A stretch of 54,671 nt of DNA, from contig NZ_JALBVB010000053.1 of assembly GCF_022669155.1 (NCBI RefSeq), positions 57,835 to 112,505 on the forward strand, in the 5' to 3' direction. Source of the DNA: Kineococcus sp. TRM81007. GTDB taxonomy: Bacteria > Actinomycetota > Actinomycetes > Actinomycetales > Kineococcaceae. The notes below the pieces were generated by a model that saw only the letters and a program-made list of their open reading frames with translations, made no database searches and was not told the origin of the DNA. Position numbers and translations under genes: made by a program. Shown here piece after piece: positions 17,572 to 28,075 of this stretch (the first letter of the stretch is position 1; each line of letters begins with the position of its first letter).

Positions 17572-18315
17572 TCAGCTGGAGGGGGTGTCCACCGCCTCCT
17601 CCGGAGCACCCTCCCCGGTGGTCCCCGCACCGGTGGCCCGCGCGCCGGCCCCCTCAGCGCTCTCCCCGGTGGGCTCCCCGCTGGGCTCCTCGGTGGGCTT
17701 CTCGGTGGGCTTCTCGGCCGTCGCCCCGGCAGCGCCCTCGGCGGGGCGCTTGCGCTTCTTCCCGCCCTTGCGCTTGGGGTGCTCACGGCCCTCGCGCTCG
17801 GCGTCCTCCTCGCGCAGCTCCTCCAGCACGCTGCGCAGCTCCGAGCGCACGAAGTCGCGGGTCGCCACCTCGCGCAGCGCGATGCGCAGGGCCGCGACCT
17901 CGCGGGTGAGGTACTCCGTGTCCGCCAGGCCGCGCTCGTCGCGCGCGCGGTCCTGCTCGTTGAGGACGCGGTCGCGGTCGTCCTGGCGGTTCTGGGCCAG
18001 CAGGATCAGCGGCGCCGCGTACGAGGCCTGCAGCGACAGGATCAGCGTCAGCAGCGTGTAGTTCAGCGCCTCCGGGTCGAACTGCGCGCTCACCGGCGCG
18101 AACGTGTTCCACGCCAGCCAGACGGCGACGAACGCCGTCATGTACACCAGGAAGCGGCCCGTGCCCATGAACCGGGCGAACGCCTCGCTCGCCCGCCCGA
18201 AGGCGTCCGGGTCCACCTGCGGGCGCACCAGCAGCTGCCGGCGCGCCTCGCGGGGGGTGTCCAGCCCGGCGGCCTCGGCGCGCTGCCGCTCGCGGCGCGG
18301 GGAGCGCTCAGCCAC
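17572..18315 (-). CDS. DUF1003 membrane protein
   Basis: 247 residues. Residues about 45-105 hold two hydrophobic segments (VYMTAFVAVWLAWNTFAP and NYTLLTLILSLQASYAAPLILLA) typical of DUF1003. A charged helix QNRQDDRDRVLNEQDRARDE and a long coiled-coil segment follow. The tail is Lys/Arg-rich (KRKGGKKRKRP) and then low-complexity (TEKPTEKPTEEPSGEP). Function unknown. The start overlaps the stop of the upstream CBS/MgtE-N gene by 8 nt, so the two are coupled. The same pair is found side by side in mycobacteria, which hints at a shared role, perhaps in ion homeostasis (inferred). Confidence 0.85.
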   Translation of the reverse strand: MAERSPRRERQRAEAAGLDTPREARRQLLVRPQVDPDAFGRASEAFARFMGTGRFLVYMTAFVAVWLAWNTFAPVSAQFDPEALNYTLLTLILSLQASYAAPLILLAQNRQDDRDRVLNEQDRARDERGLADTEYLTREVAALRIALREVATRDFVRSELRSVLEELREEDAEREGREHPKRKGGKKRKRPAEGAAGATAEKPTEKPTEEPSGEPTGESAEGAGARATGAGTTGEGAPEEAVDTPSS

Positions 18316-19585
18316 GTCCCACCTCGAAGACCTCCTCCTCGGCCTCTCGCCAGTCGTCGGGCAGCAGGTGGTCCAGCACGTCGTCGGCCGTCACCGCCCC
18401 CAGCAGGTGCCCGTCCTCGTCCACCACCGGCAGCGACACGAGGTTGTACGCGGCCAGCCGGCGGGTGACGCCCTGCAGCGTCTCCTCCGGTTCCAGCGGC
18501 ACCACGTCGTTGTCGATGACCTGCCCCAGGGGGGTGTGCGGCGGCTCGCGCAGCAGCCGCTGCAGGTGCGCCGTGCCCAGGTAGCGGCCGGTGGGCGTCT
18601 CCAGCGGCGGACGGCACACGTACACGGCGCTCGCCAGCGGCGGGGACAGCTCCACCCGGCGCACGATGGCCAGCGCCTCGGCCACGCTGGCGTCCGGTGC
18701 CAGCACCACCGGGTCGGAGGTCATCAGGCCGCCGGCGGTGCGCTCGTCGTAGGCCAGCAGCCGGCGCACCGGGTCGGCGTCGTCCGGCTCCATCAGCGCC
18801 AGCAGCCGCTCGGCCTGCTCCGCGGGCAGCTCCGAGAGCAGGTCCGCCGCGTCGTCCGGCTGCATCTCCTCCAGCACGTGGGCGGCGCGGTCGCCCTCCA
18901 GCGCGGAGAGGATCTCCACCTGGTCGTCCTCGGGCAGCTCCTCCAGCACGTCGGCCAGGCGCTCGTCGTCGAGGGCGGCGGCGACCTCCCGGCGCCGCTT
19001 GGGCGTCAGCTCGTGGATGACGTCCGCCAGGTCGGTGGCGCGCAGCTCCTCGAAGGCGGCCAGCAGGTTCGTGGCGGCCTGGTCGGCCTCGGGCACCGTC
19101 AGGCCCGTCACGTCGGCCACGCCCACCGTCATCGTCTCCCCGCGCCGGCGCAGCCGGCCGGACAGCCCCCGGTGGGCGGCGCCGCGGCGCACGAACAGCT
19201 TCGTCAGGTGCCAGTCGCGCGGGCGCACCTGCTCCAGCCCGAGGTCCTCGATGGTGGCCGGCCCGCTGCCGTCGGCCAGCTCCACCGTGCGGTCCAGCAG
19301 CTCCGCCAGCAGCAGCGTCTCCGTGCTGCGCTGCTCGAAGCGGCGCATGTTCACCAGCCCCGTGGTGAGGACCTGGCCGTCGACGACGTTCGTCACGCGC
19401 GTCATGGGCACGAAGACGCGGCGCCGGCCGGGCACCTCCACGACCACGCCGATGACGCGGTGCGGACCGCGCGGCCGCAGCACGGCCACGACGTCGCGCA
19501 CCCGGCCCACCTGGTCGCCCTGCGGGTCGAACACGGCCGTGCCCGCCAGCCGGGCGGCGAAGACGCGCTGGGGGGATCGGGTCAC
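18308..19585 (-). CDS. CBS-domain protein with MgtE N-terminal domain (Rv1232c-like)
   Basis: 425 residues, no membrane segments. It starts with a PRC-barrel-like part (GTAVFDPQGDQVGRVRDVV). An MgtE intracellular N domain follows (AAFEELRATDLADVIHELTPKRRREVAAALDDERLADVLEELPEDDQVEIL) and then two CBS motifs (VLAPDASVAEALAIVRR and LPVVDEDGHLLGAVTADDVLDHLLPD). The transport domain of MgtE is missing, so this is a soluble sensor or regulator, probably of Mg2+ or nucleotide status. GTG start with TAGCCT 6 nt upstream and no Shine-Dalgarno: leaderless. First gene of the pair with DUF1003. Confidence 0.88.
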   Translation of the reverse strand: MTRSPQRVFAARLAGTAVFDPQGDQVGRVRDVVAVLRPRGPHRVIGVVVEVPGRRRVFVPMTRVTNVVDGQVLTTGLVNMRRFEQRSTETLLLAELLDRTVELADGSGPATIEDLGLEQVRPRDWHLTKLFVRRGAAHRGLSGRLRRRGETMTVGVADVTGLTVPEADQAATNLLAAFEELRATDLADVIHELTPKRRREVAAALDDERLADVLEELPEDDQVEILSALEGDRAAHVLEEMQPDDAADLLSELPAEQAERLLALMEPDDADPVRRLLAYDERTAGGLMTSDPVVLAPDASVAEALAIVRRVELSPPLASAVYVCRPPLETPTGRYLGTAHLQRLLREPPHTPLGQVIDNDVVPLEPEETLQGVTRRLAAYNLVSLPVVDEDGHLLGAVTADDVLDHLLPDDWREAEEEVFEVGRG

Positions 19586-19591
19586 GCGCTC

Positions 19592-19597
19592 AGGCTA
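19592..19597 (-). promoter_or_regulatory. -10 element of CBS/MgtE-N gene (leaderless)
   Basis: TAGCCT on the minus strand ends 6 nt before the GTG start. It lies 50 nt from the divergent dps -10. Confidence 0.5.
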
Positions 19598-19646
19598 GAT
19601 GCCCGGCGCACGCGGATCTCGACGGGCGCCGCCCCCCACCCGCTCC

Positions 19647-19652
19647 TACCGT
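19647..19652 (+). promoter_or_regulatory. dps -10 element (leaderless)
   Basis: TACCGT ends 6 nt before the dps ATG, with no Shine-Dalgarno. This supports ATG 19659 as the start over longer in-frame openings. Confidence 0.5.
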
Positions 19653-19658
19653 GGCGCC

Positions 19659-20264
19659 ATGGCCAAGGAGAGCAAGAAGCTGAAGGCGTCCGGGAACCCC
19701 TCCTACACCGTCCCCGGACTCTCGAACGAGCAGGGCGGCGAGGTCGCGGCCATCCTGCAGAACCGCCTCAACGCCCTCACCGACCTGCACCTGACCCTCA
19801 AGCACGTGCACTGGAACGTGGTGGGGCCGCACTTCATCTCCGTGCACCAGATGCTCGACCCGCAGGTGGACGCCGTGCGCGAGATGGCCGACGCCGTCGC
19901 CGAGCGCATCGCCACCCTGGGCGCCTCGCCCGTGGGCACGCCCGCCGCGCTGGTCGCCGACCGCGACTGGGACGACTACTCGATCGGCCGCGCCGGTGCC
20001 ATCGAGCACCTCGGTGCGCTGGACCTCGTGTACGCGGGCGTCATCAAGGACCACCGCTCCGCCATCGAGGCGGCCGGTGAGATCGACCCGGTGACCGAGG
20101 ACCTGCTCACCAGCCAGAGCGGCGTGCTGGAGCAGTACCACTGGTTCGTGCGCGCCCACCTGGAGACCGCCGGCGGCGAGCTGTCCACCGCGGGCGCCGA
20201 CACCGAGGTCCAGGCCACCCGCAAGGCCGGCGAGCGCGCCGGCGTCAAGCGCCAGAGCGCCTGA
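19659..20264 (+). CDS. dps: Dps-family DNA-binding ferritin
   Basis: 201 residues. Dodecameric ferritin-like protein that oxidises and stores iron and protects DNA in stress. The ferroxidase helix HLTLKHVHWNVVGPHFISVHQMLDPQVDAVREMADAVAERI carries the conserved His, Asp and Glu residues. GASPVGTPAALV follows. The N-terminus has a Lys-rich tail (MAKESKKLKASG) that could bind DNA, and the C-terminus is also basic (TRKAGERAGVKRQ). The start is fixed by the -10 hexamer and by the Lys-rich tail. A strong hairpin 22 nt after the stop isolates the gene from the next one. Confidence 0.92.
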   Translation: MAKESKKLKASGNPSYTVPGLSNEQGGEVAAILQNRLNALTDLHLTLKHVHWNVVGPHFISVHQMLDPQVDAVREMADAVAERIATLGASPVGTPAALVADRDWDDYSIGRAGAIEHLGALDLVYAGVIKDHRSAIEAAGEIDPVTEDLLTSQSGVLEQYHWFVRAHLETAGGELSTAGADTEVQATRKAGERAGVKRQSA

Positions 20265-20285
20265 GCCCCACCGGTCCCGCGACGA

Positions 20286-20320
20286 GCGCCCGGCGCGGGC
20301 ACGATCACCGCGCCGGGCGC
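20286..20320 (+). terminator. Terminator after dps
   Basis: A perfect 13-bp stem (GCGCCCGGCGCGG / CCGCGCCGGGCGC) with a 9-nt loop is followed by GTTGT. Confidence 0.7.
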
Positions 20321-20401
20321 GTTGTCCCCCCGTGAGGGGCCCGAGCGGTCCCGCCCCCGCCCGGTGCGGGTGGCACGAGTCGAGCCGGTGAGGATGTCGC
20401 C

Positions 20402-21220
20402 ATGTCCAACCTCGGGCCCATGGGTGGCCAGCAGCGCCTGAGCGCCCCCACGCCGCCGCAGGGGGAGGCGATCGGCCGCTACGCCACGTACGCCGAGGCG
20501 CAGCGGGCGGTGGACTTCCTCTCCGACGAGCACTTCCCGGTGCAGAACGTCACGATCGTGGGCAACAACCTGCAGATGGTCGAGCGCGTCACCGGCCGGC
20601 TGACCTACGGGCGCGCGGCCGGTGCCGGCGCCGCCTCCGGGGCCTGGTTCGGTCTGCTCATCGGCCTGATGCTGTCGGTGTTCGGCAACGGCGGCACCGC
20701 CGGCCTGCTCACCGGCCTGCTCATCGGCGCCGGGTTCGGCATGCTCTTCGCCGTCATCTCCTACGCGCTGACCGGTGGCCGGCGCGACTTCACCTCCGCC
20801 AGCCAGATCGTCGCCGGTGAGTACCTCGTGCTGTGCATGCCGCAGATGTCCGAGCAGGCCCGCCAGGTGCTCTCCCGGCTGCCCAACGGCTTCGGCCGCG
20901 GCACCGGCCCGCAGGCGGGGTCGTGGGGGGCGCCGCAGGACCCGGCGGCCTCGCGCGGCTCGCACGCCGCGGGCGGCCCGGCGCCGTGGGGCGCCCCCGA
21001 TCCCTCCGTCCGGGGCGGGGCCCCGCAGGGCTGGATGCCGCCGCCGCAGCCGGGCACCGGCCCGGCCGCGCCGCCCCCGCCGCCGCCGGAGCAGCAGCAG
21101 GAGGTGCCCGCCGAGCCGGACCTGTCCGGCCCCACCTACGCGGAGAAGGTGGAGGAGCAGCGCCGCGCGCGCCGCGAGGCCGAGCAGCGCGCCCGCGAGG
21201 AGCGCAGCTCCGGGGAGTGA
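20402..21220 (+). CDS. General stress protein 17M-like protein with glycine-zipper segment
   Basis: 272 residues. The N-terminal domain GRYATYAEAQRAVDFLSDEHFPVQNVTIVG is the GsiB/17M-like fold. A Gly/Ala-rich hydrophobic hairpin (AAGAGAASGAWFGLLIGLMLSVFG, then AGLLTGLLIGAGFGMLFAVIS) suggests membrane association. The C-terminal third is Pro/Gly/Gln-rich and ends with a charged coiled coil (YAEKVEEQRRARREAEQRAREE). Function not established. Homologues are linked to general stress regulons. ATG start, with GAGGAT 6 nt upstream as a weak leaderless -10. Confidence 0.75.
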   Translation: MSNLGPMGGQQRLSAPTPPQGEAIGRYATYAEAQRAVDFLSDEHFPVQNVTIVGNNLQMVERVTGRLTYGRAAGAGAASGAWFGLLIGLMLSVFGNGGTAGLLTGLLIGAGFGMLFAVISYALTGGRRDFTSASQIVAGEYLVLCMPQMSEQARQVLSRLPNGFGRGTGPQAGSWGAPQDPAASRGSHAAGGPAPWGAPDPSVRGGAPQGWMPPPQPGTGPAAPPPPPPEQQQEVPAEPDLSGPTYAEKVEEQRRARREAEQRAREERSSGE

Positions 21221-21267
21221 GCGGCTCCGGCCGCTGAGCCGTGCAGGGGGCGGTGACCCGTGCAGGG

Positions 21268-21307
21268 GCGAGGGGCCCCGCCCGCACCCGCGGGCGGGGC
21301 CCCTCGC
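21268..21307. terminator. Long bidirectional terminator between convergent genes
   Basis: A perfect 18-bp inverted repeat with a 4-nt ACCC loop lies between the stress-protein and PepP genes. It is the longest perfect hairpin I found in the window. Confidence 0.75.
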
Positions 21308-21329
21308 GCTGCGGGGTCCGTGCGGGCGC

Positions 21330-22928
21330 TCAGCCGCGCAGCGAGGCCATCCACGCCTCCACCTCGTCGGCGGTGCGCGGCAGCGCCGCCGAGAGGTTCT
21401 CGACGCCGTCCTCCGTGACGAGGACGTCGTCCTCGATGCGCACGCCGATGCCGCGCAGCTCGGCCGGGGCCAGCTCGTCCTCGGCCTTGACGTACAGGCC
21501 CGGCTCGATGGTGAAGACCATGCCCGGGCGCAGCTCGGCGTCCAGGTACATCTCCCGGCGCGCCTGGGCGCAGTCGTGCACGTCCAGGCCCAGGTGGTGG
21601 CTGGTGCCGTGCGCCATCCAGCGCCGGTGGTACTGCCCCTCCGGCTCCAGCGACGTCGCCGCGTCCACCGGCAGCACCCCCCACGCGGAGAGCCGGTCGG
21701 CGATCACGCGCATGGCGGCCTCGTGCACCTCGCGGAACCTCACGCCCGGCCTCGCGACGGCGAAGGCGGCGTCGGCGGCGTCCAGCACGGCCTGGTAGAC
21801 GCGCCGCTGGTCGTCGGTGAAGCGGCCGTCCACCGGCAGGGTGCGGGTGACGTCGGCGGTGTAGAGGGAGTCCGCCTCCACCCCGGCGTCCAGCAGCAGC
21901 AGGTCCCCGGAGCGCACGGGGCCGTCGTTGCGGATCCAGTGCAGCGTGCAGGCGTGGTCGCCGGCCGCGGAGATCGTCTCGTAGCCCACGCCGTTGCCCT
22001 CCACGCGGGCGGTGCCGTCGAAGGCGGCCTCCACCACGCGCTCGCCGCGCGGGTGCCCCACGGCCCGCGGCAGGGCGCGCACGACCTCCTCGAAGCCGCG
22101 CACCGTGGCGGCGACCGCCTCGCGCAGCTGGCCCACCTCCCACTCGTCCTTGACGAGCCGCAGCTCCGACAGGGCGGTGACCAGCTCGTCGTCGGCGGCG
22201 CGCACCTGCTCGGCCGCCCCGGTGCGCAGGGGCGCCACCACGGCGGTGACCGCCGGGTCCGCGTCCGCGACCACGCGCAGGCCGGTGGTGGCCGCGTCCG
22301 CGACCGAGGCGCTCAGCTCGTCGGCCAGCAGTGCCACGTCGCGGCACTCGAGCCCCGTGACGGCCGCCTGGGCGGCCAGGCTCGGGCGCGGGCCCACCCA
22401 CAGCTCGCCGTAGCGCGCGTTCGCGAAGAACTCCTCGGAGTCGCGGCCGGCCTGCGGGCGCAGGTACAGCACGTCCTCGTGGCCCTCGTCGCCGCGCGGG
22501 TGCAGCACGAGGACGGCGTCGGCCTCCCGGTCGGTGCCCAGGCCGGTCAGGTGCGCGAACGCCGAGTGCGGCCGGTAGCGGTAGTCGCAGTCGTTGGAGC
22601 GGCGCACGAGCGGCCCGGCGGGCACGACGAGCACCTCGCCCGGGAACAGCGAGGACAGCACCTCGCGCCGGCGGGCGGCGAAGGGTGCGGACGGTGCGAG
22701 CCCGGTGTCCTCGGCGGGGCGCGGGCCCCAGCCCTGGGCGATGAACCGGCGGAAGGCGGCCGAGCGCGGCACCGTGCGGTGCGACTTCGCGTCCTCGGCG
22801 TCCGGTGCGGGCTCGCCGCCCTCGGGGTGCTGCGCGTCGAGCAGCGCCTCCACGGGCTGCTCCGCGCCGTCGGGAGCCGTCCCGGGGGCGGTGGGCGGGG
22901 TGGTGGTCGACTGGGTCGCGGCGCTCAC
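21330..22928 (-). CDS. pepP: Xaa-Pro aminopeptidase (M24B, aminopeptidase P)
   Basis: 532 residues. Removes an N-terminal residue next to proline. The N-terminal creatinase-like domain includes FPGEVLVVPAGPLVRRSNDCDYRYRPHSAFAHLTGL. The pita-bread catalytic domain has LLLDAGVEADSLYTADVTRTLPVDGRF (two metal Asp), HGTSHHLGLDVHD (His), FTIEPGLYV (Glu) and VRIEDDVLVTEDG (Glu). The GTG start at 22928 was chosen because GATGAT lies 6 nt upstream and the sequence before it encodes only Gly/Arg-rich residues. Both the N-terminal Thr/Pro-rich extension and the enzyme fit the actinobacterial type. Confidence 0.93.
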   Translation of the reverse strand: MSAATQSTTTPPTAPGTAPDGAEQPVEALLDAQHPEGGEPAPDAEDAKSHRTVPRSAAFRRFIAQGWGPRPAEDTGLAPSAPFAARRREVLSSLFPGEVLVVPAGPLVRRSNDCDYRYRPHSAFAHLTGLGTDREADAVLVLHPRGDEGHEDVLYLRPQAGRDSEEFFANARYGELWVGPRPSLAAQAAVTGLECRDVALLADELSASVADAATTGLRVVADADPAVTAVVAPLRTGAAEQVRAADDELVTALSELRLVKDEWEVGQLREAVAATVRGFEEVVRALPRAVGHPRGERVVEAAFDGTARVEGNGVGYETISAAGDHACTLHWIRNDGPVRSGDLLLLDAGVEADSLYTADVTRTLPVDGRFTDDQRRVYQAVLDAADAAFAVARPGVRFREVHEAAMRVIADRLSAWGVLPVDAATSLEPEGQYHRRWMAHGTSHHLGLDVHDCAQARREMYLDAELRPGMVFTIEPGLYVKAEDELAPAELRGIGVRIEDDVLVTEDGVENLSAALPRTADEVEAWMASLRG

Positions 22929-23065
22929 ACCCCCATCATCCCCTCCGCCGCCCCGCCTGTCCCCTCCCCGCCCCGCCTCGCGCCGCTCGTGCGGTGGGCC
23001 GCACACTCGATCACTCAGGGTGACTGTCGGGTTGACGGCGTGCGATGGGCGTAGGACGGTGAGGC

Positions 23066-23710
23066 ATGAGCGGCACGGCGAGGTGCCCCCGCTGCGACGG
23101 CGCGGTGCGGGCTCCCAGCATCTGGCACTCCTCCGCGACCTGCGCCGTCCACGGCGCGGTCGTCCCCCTGCAGCCGGCGTGCCCGGCGGACGCGGTCCAC
23201 CTGCAGTGGGTCGCCCGGCACTCCGAGGTGCCCGTGTGGCTGCCGTGGCCCCTGCCGGACGGGTGGCTGCTGACCGGCACCCGGTGCGTGCGCGACGACC
23301 GGTGCGACGCGCAGGCGGTGGTGGTCGCCGTCAGCGGCCCGCACCGCGGCGCGCCCGGCGACCCGCCGGTGGCGGAGCTGCTGCTGGTCGCCGAGCAGCC
23401 GGGCACCGGCCTGGGCGCGCACCTGGCCGGCCGGGAGGACGTCGACCCCGGCGAGGGGCTGGTGAGCGGGCCGCCCGCAGCCCGCCCGCACGCCGGTGGC
23501 GCCGCCGCCCCGCTGTGGCCGGTGCCCGCCGACAGCGACCGCGCGGTGCTGGTGGGGGAGGCCGGCGGGGTGTGGTTGTGGGCGCTGCTGTGGCCGGCGA
23601 GCGCGGGCGCGACCCTGCTGGAGGACCTGGAGCTGATCGACCTGCGCGAGCGCGAACCCGTGCCCGACGTGCCCTGCGGGGCGATGTCACCGCGGGTGCA
23701 GTGGGCCTGA
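23066..23710 (+). CDS. DUF6758-family protein (hypothetical)
   Basis: 214 residues. It begins with a zinc-ribbon-like CPRCDG and a later Cys/His set (WHSSATCAVHGAVVPLQPACPADA). Conserved phrases PVWLPWPLPDGWLLTG and RCVRDDRC follow, and then a hydrophobic WLWALLWPASAGATLLEDLELIDLRE stretch. This matches an actinobacterial family with no known reaction (older annotations call it phosphotransacetylase-like without evidence). It lies just before the PHP gene on the same strand, with an 88-nt gap. The ATG has GGTGAGG upstream and TAGGAC 8 nt upstream, so either kind of initiation is possible. Confidence 0.7.
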   Translation: MSGTARCPRCDGAVRAPSIWHSSATCAVHGAVVPLQPACPADAVHLQWVARHSEVPVWLPWPLPDGWLLTGTRCVRDDRCDAQAVVVAVSGPHRGAPGDPPVAELLLVAEQPGTGLGAHLAGREDVDPGEGLVSGPPAARPHAGGAAAPLWPVPADSDRAVLVGEAGGVWLWALLWPASAGATLLEDLELIDLREREPVPDVPCGAMSPRVQWA

Positions 23711-23786
23711 CCGGTGGGCCGCGGCGCCGGCCACCCCCGCTCCGTGGTGGCTGAGCGTGAGGACGGGGGGGGGCCTCCCGGCCGGA

Positions 23787-23792
23787 TAAGCT
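23787..23792 (+). promoter_or_regulatory. -10 element of PHP gene (leaderless)
   Basis: TAAGCT ends 6 nt before the GTG start, with no Shine-Dalgarno between. Confidence 0.5.
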
Positions 23793-23798
23793 CGCCCG

Positions 23799-24671
23799 GT
23801 GCGCATCGACCTGCACACGCACTCCACCGCCTCCGACGGCACCGAACCACCCTCCGGGGTCGTCGAGTCCGCAGCCCGGGCCGGCCTGGACGTCGTGGCC
23901 CTGACCGACCACGACACCACCAGCGGCTGGGTCGAGGCGCTGGCCGCCGGCGAGCGCCTCGGCGTGCGCGTCGTCCCCGGCATGGAGGTCAGCTGCCTCG
24001 TGCGCGGGGTGTCCGTGCACCTGCTCTCGTACTGGCAGGACCCCGCCGACGCCGCCCTGGGGGGCATGCTCGACGCCTCCCGCACCTCCCGGCGCACCCG
24101 CGCCCGCCGCATGGTCGAGCGGCTGACCGCCGACACCGGGCTGCGCTGGGACGACGTGCTCGAGCACGTGCACGGCCAGGCCACCATCGGCCGCCCGCAC
24201 ATCGCCGACGCCCTCGTCGCCGCCGGCATCGTCGGCGACCGCGACGAGGCCTTCGCCACGCTGCTGTCCGGGAGCAGCCCCTACTTCGTCCCGCACACCG
24301 CCCCCGACCCGCTCGAGGCGATCACGCTCGTGCGCGCCGCGGGCGGCGTGCCCGTCCTGGCGCACCCGGCGGCCTCCAAGCGCGGCAGCTGCGTCGGCGA
24401 CGCCGAGGTCGAGGCGATGGTCGAGTCGGGGCTCGCCGGGCTGGAGGTCGACCACCGCGACCACAGCGACGCGGAGCGCCGCCACCTGCGCGACCTCGCC
24501 CGCTCCCTGGACCTGCTGGTCACCGGCTCCAGCGACTACCACGGCACCGGGAAGCGCAACCTCCTCGGCGAGAACACCACCGACCCGGAGGTGCTCGAGC
24601 AGCTGCACGCCCGGGCCGGCGCCGGCGGCGGTGCGCCCGCGAGCACCGGCGGCGAGGTGCGCGGCGCGTGA
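23799..24671 (+). CDS. PHP-domain phosphoesterase (TrpH / 3',5'-nucleoside bisphosphate phosphatase-like)
   Basis: 290 residues. The four PHP metal motifs are present: RIDLHTHSTASDGTEPP, VVALTDHDTTSGW, RVVPGMEVSC and ITLVRAAGGVPVLAHPAAS, with a late GSSDYHGTGK. Stand-alone PHP proteins of this size hydrolyse 3',5'-nucleoside bisphosphates or 5' ends of short RNAs. The exact substrate is not visible. The stop overlaps the marC start by four bases, so the two genes are coupled. Confidence 0.88.
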   Translation: MRIDLHTHSTASDGTEPPSGVVESAARAGLDVVALTDHDTTSGWVEALAAGERLGVRVVPGMEVSCLVRGVSVHLLSYWQDPADAALGGMLDASRTSRRTRARRMVERLTADTGLRWDDVLEHVHGQATIGRPHIADALVAAGIVGDRDEAFATLLSGSSPYFVPHTAPDPLEAITLVRAAGGVPVLAHPAASKRGSCVGDAEVEAMVESGLAGLEVDHRDHSDAERRHLRDLARSLDLLVTGSSDYHGTGKRNLLGENTTDPEVLEQLHARAGAGGGAPASTGGEVRGA

Positions 24672-25273
24672 ACTGGCAGCTGTTCGGGGAGACCTTCGTC
24701 ACCCTCTTCGTCATCATGGACCCGCTCGGGACGGTGCCGATCTTCCTCGGTCTCACCGCCCCGTTCACCGGCGCGGAGCGCTCCCGCGCCGCGCGCCAGG
24801 CCGTGCTCGTGGCCTTCGGCGTCATCGTCGCCTTCGCGCTCTTCGGTCAGCGCATCCTCGACTACCTGCACATCAGCCTGCCCGCGCTGCAGGCCGCCGG
24901 GGGTCTGCTGCTGCTGCTCATCGCGCTGGAGCTGCTCACCGGCAAGGGCGACGAGCCGACCTCCACGGTCGGCGTCAACGTGGCCCTCGTGCCGCTGGGC
25001 ACGCCGCTGCTGGCCGGTCCCGGCGCCATCGTCGCCACCATGGTCTACGTGCAGCAGTCCCGCGGCTGGGACGACCACCTCGCCATCGCCGCCGGCGTGG
25101 TCGCCGTGCACATCACCCTCTACCTGGCGATGCGCTTCGCCGGGCTGGTGCACCGCGTGCTCGGCGACTCCGGCGTCCTGCTCGTCACCCGGGTCGCCGG
25201 CCTGCTGCTGTCCGCCATCGCCGTGCAGCTGGTCGCCGACGCGGTGCGCGCCTTCGTCACCGGCGAGGCCTGA
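24668..25273 (+). CDS. MarC-family integral membrane protein
   Basis: 201 residues with six hydrophobic segments. The N-terminal signature LFVTLF-type sequence (TFVTLFVIMDPLGTVPIFLGLT) and the mid-protein VPLGTPLLAGPGAIVATMVY are the MarC hallmarks. Despite the name, the family is not an established antibiotic-resistance factor, and the transported substrate is unknown. The GTG start overlaps the PHP stop. Its 3' end overlaps the 3' end of the minus-strand DUF2236-like gene by 17 bp. Confidence 0.92.
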   Translation: MNWQLFGETFVTLFVIMDPLGTVPIFLGLTAPFTGAERSRAARQAVLVAFGVIVAFALFGQRILDYLHISLPALQAAGGLLLLLIALELLTGKGDEPTSTVGVNVALVPLGTPLLAGPGAIVATMVYVQQSRGWDDHLAIAAGVVAVHITLYLAMRFAGLVHRVLGDSGVLLVTRVAGLLLSAIAVQLVADAVRAFVTGEA

Positions 25274-26036
25274 CCCCCGCGGCGGGGTCCAGCGGGGGCA
25301 GCCGCAGCAGCGCCTCGCGCAGCTCGTCGCCGGCGGGACCGGTGGGGGAGGGGGCGAACAGCTCGCGCGCCCAGGCGGGCAGCAGCGCACCCGCCAGCTC
25401 GCCGGCGCGCGCCCACGCCCCGGGCGCGTCGAGCACGTCCGGCAGCGGCACCCGCCCGCGCCGCGCCGGCCGGTCCGCGGACGGGCTCGCGTCGGGGACG
25501 ACGGAGAGCACCCCGGGTGCGCCGGTGACGTCGCGGCGCACGCGCTCCACGTCGGCGTCCACCTCGTCGCGCCCGCCCGGCAGGTCGTCCGGCTCCGCGC
25601 CCAGCAGCACGGCGCTGGCGAGCTGCTCGCGCACGTACCTCTCGGCGTCACCGGGGCCGGGTGCCCGGCCGGCGGCCTCGGCCGCGGCGAGCACCGAGGC
25701 GAGCCGCAGCGCGTGCCGCAGCGCGACCGTGTCCGGGTCCGCGCCGTCCGCGCGCACGTGCACGTCGCCGTCCACCGCCCGCTCGCGCGCGGCCAGCACC
25801 AGCGCCCGGCACGGGTCCGCGCTCGTCGCCCGCAGGAGCGCCGCCCCGGCGGCGGCGCGCTGCCAGCGCGGCCGCGGGTCGCGGGCGCTCAGCTGCCGCA
25901 GCAGCGGGTGCAGCTCCTCCAGGAGCCCCGCGGACAGGAGTGCGACCTCCAGGACGGGGCCCCGGTGCAGGGACGCGGACACCCCCGCGGGCCGGGCGTC
26001 GGCCCCGGGGTGCGACGTCGTGGAACGTGCGGGCAC
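25257..26036 (-). CDS. DUF2236 / MpaB-like oxygenase-family protein, probable
   Basis: 259 residues from GTG 26036. I see the order typical of DUF2236: an early HPLLRQLSARDPRPRWQRA segment, a GDP-like SADPCRALVLAARERA, then DPDTVALRHALRLASV (family His position), DAERYVREQLASAVLLG, and a C-terminal LLPAWARELF. Family members include haem oxygenases such as the rubber oxygenase fold. Some conserved positions look weak here, so activity is uncertain. It could be a degenerate member. GCAGGGTGGGG before the GTG supports the start. The first gene downstream on the same strand is none; marC overlaps it from the other side. Confidence 0.5.
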   Translation of the reverse strand: MPARSTTSHPGADARPAGVSASLHRGPVLEVALLSAGLLEELHPLLRQLSARDPRPRWQRAAAGAALLRATSADPCRALVLAARERAVDGDVHVRADGADPDTVALRHALRLASVLAAAEAAGRAPGPGDAERYVREQLASAVLLGAEPDDLPGGRDEVDADVERVRRDVTGAPGVLSVVPDASPSADRPARRGRVPLPDVLDAPGAWARAGELAGALLPAWARELFAPSPTGPAGDELREALLRLPPLDPAAGVRPRR

Positions 26037-26079
26037 GGCCCCACCCTGCGGGGCGCGGGCCGTGATCGCAGCTCGAGCG

Positions 26080-27813
<1,734 letters not shown>

Positions 27814-28075
27814 GCGTCTCCCGTGCGGGGGCGGCGGCCCGGGCACCGGGCGCTCCGCGGGAGGACTGGCCGAGAGGTTCGTCGGCGTCCCGTCGCGGGC
27901 TCGTCGTGCGGTGCGCGGCCGCGTCGCGGTCGTCGGCAGCCGATCGCGACTGACGACCGGGCAACCCTGAACACGAGCATGGTAACCGTCGGCCACCGAC
28001 GACGACATCGCGGGCGCGCGACCGTGCGCGCCCGCGACGTCGTGCGGGGCCTCGCGGGCGGGCCCGCGAGGTGGG

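Noticed and set aside
15803-19585. Type II secretion or type IV pilus operon
   Set aside because: Only the ATPase is present; neighbours are Mrp, DUF1003 and a CBS protein.
27814-28075. A gene upstream of the DEAD helicase
   Set aside because: The helicase frame opens further upstream, but the residues are unlike the family and ATG 27813 has a good ribosome site. I see only promoter space here.
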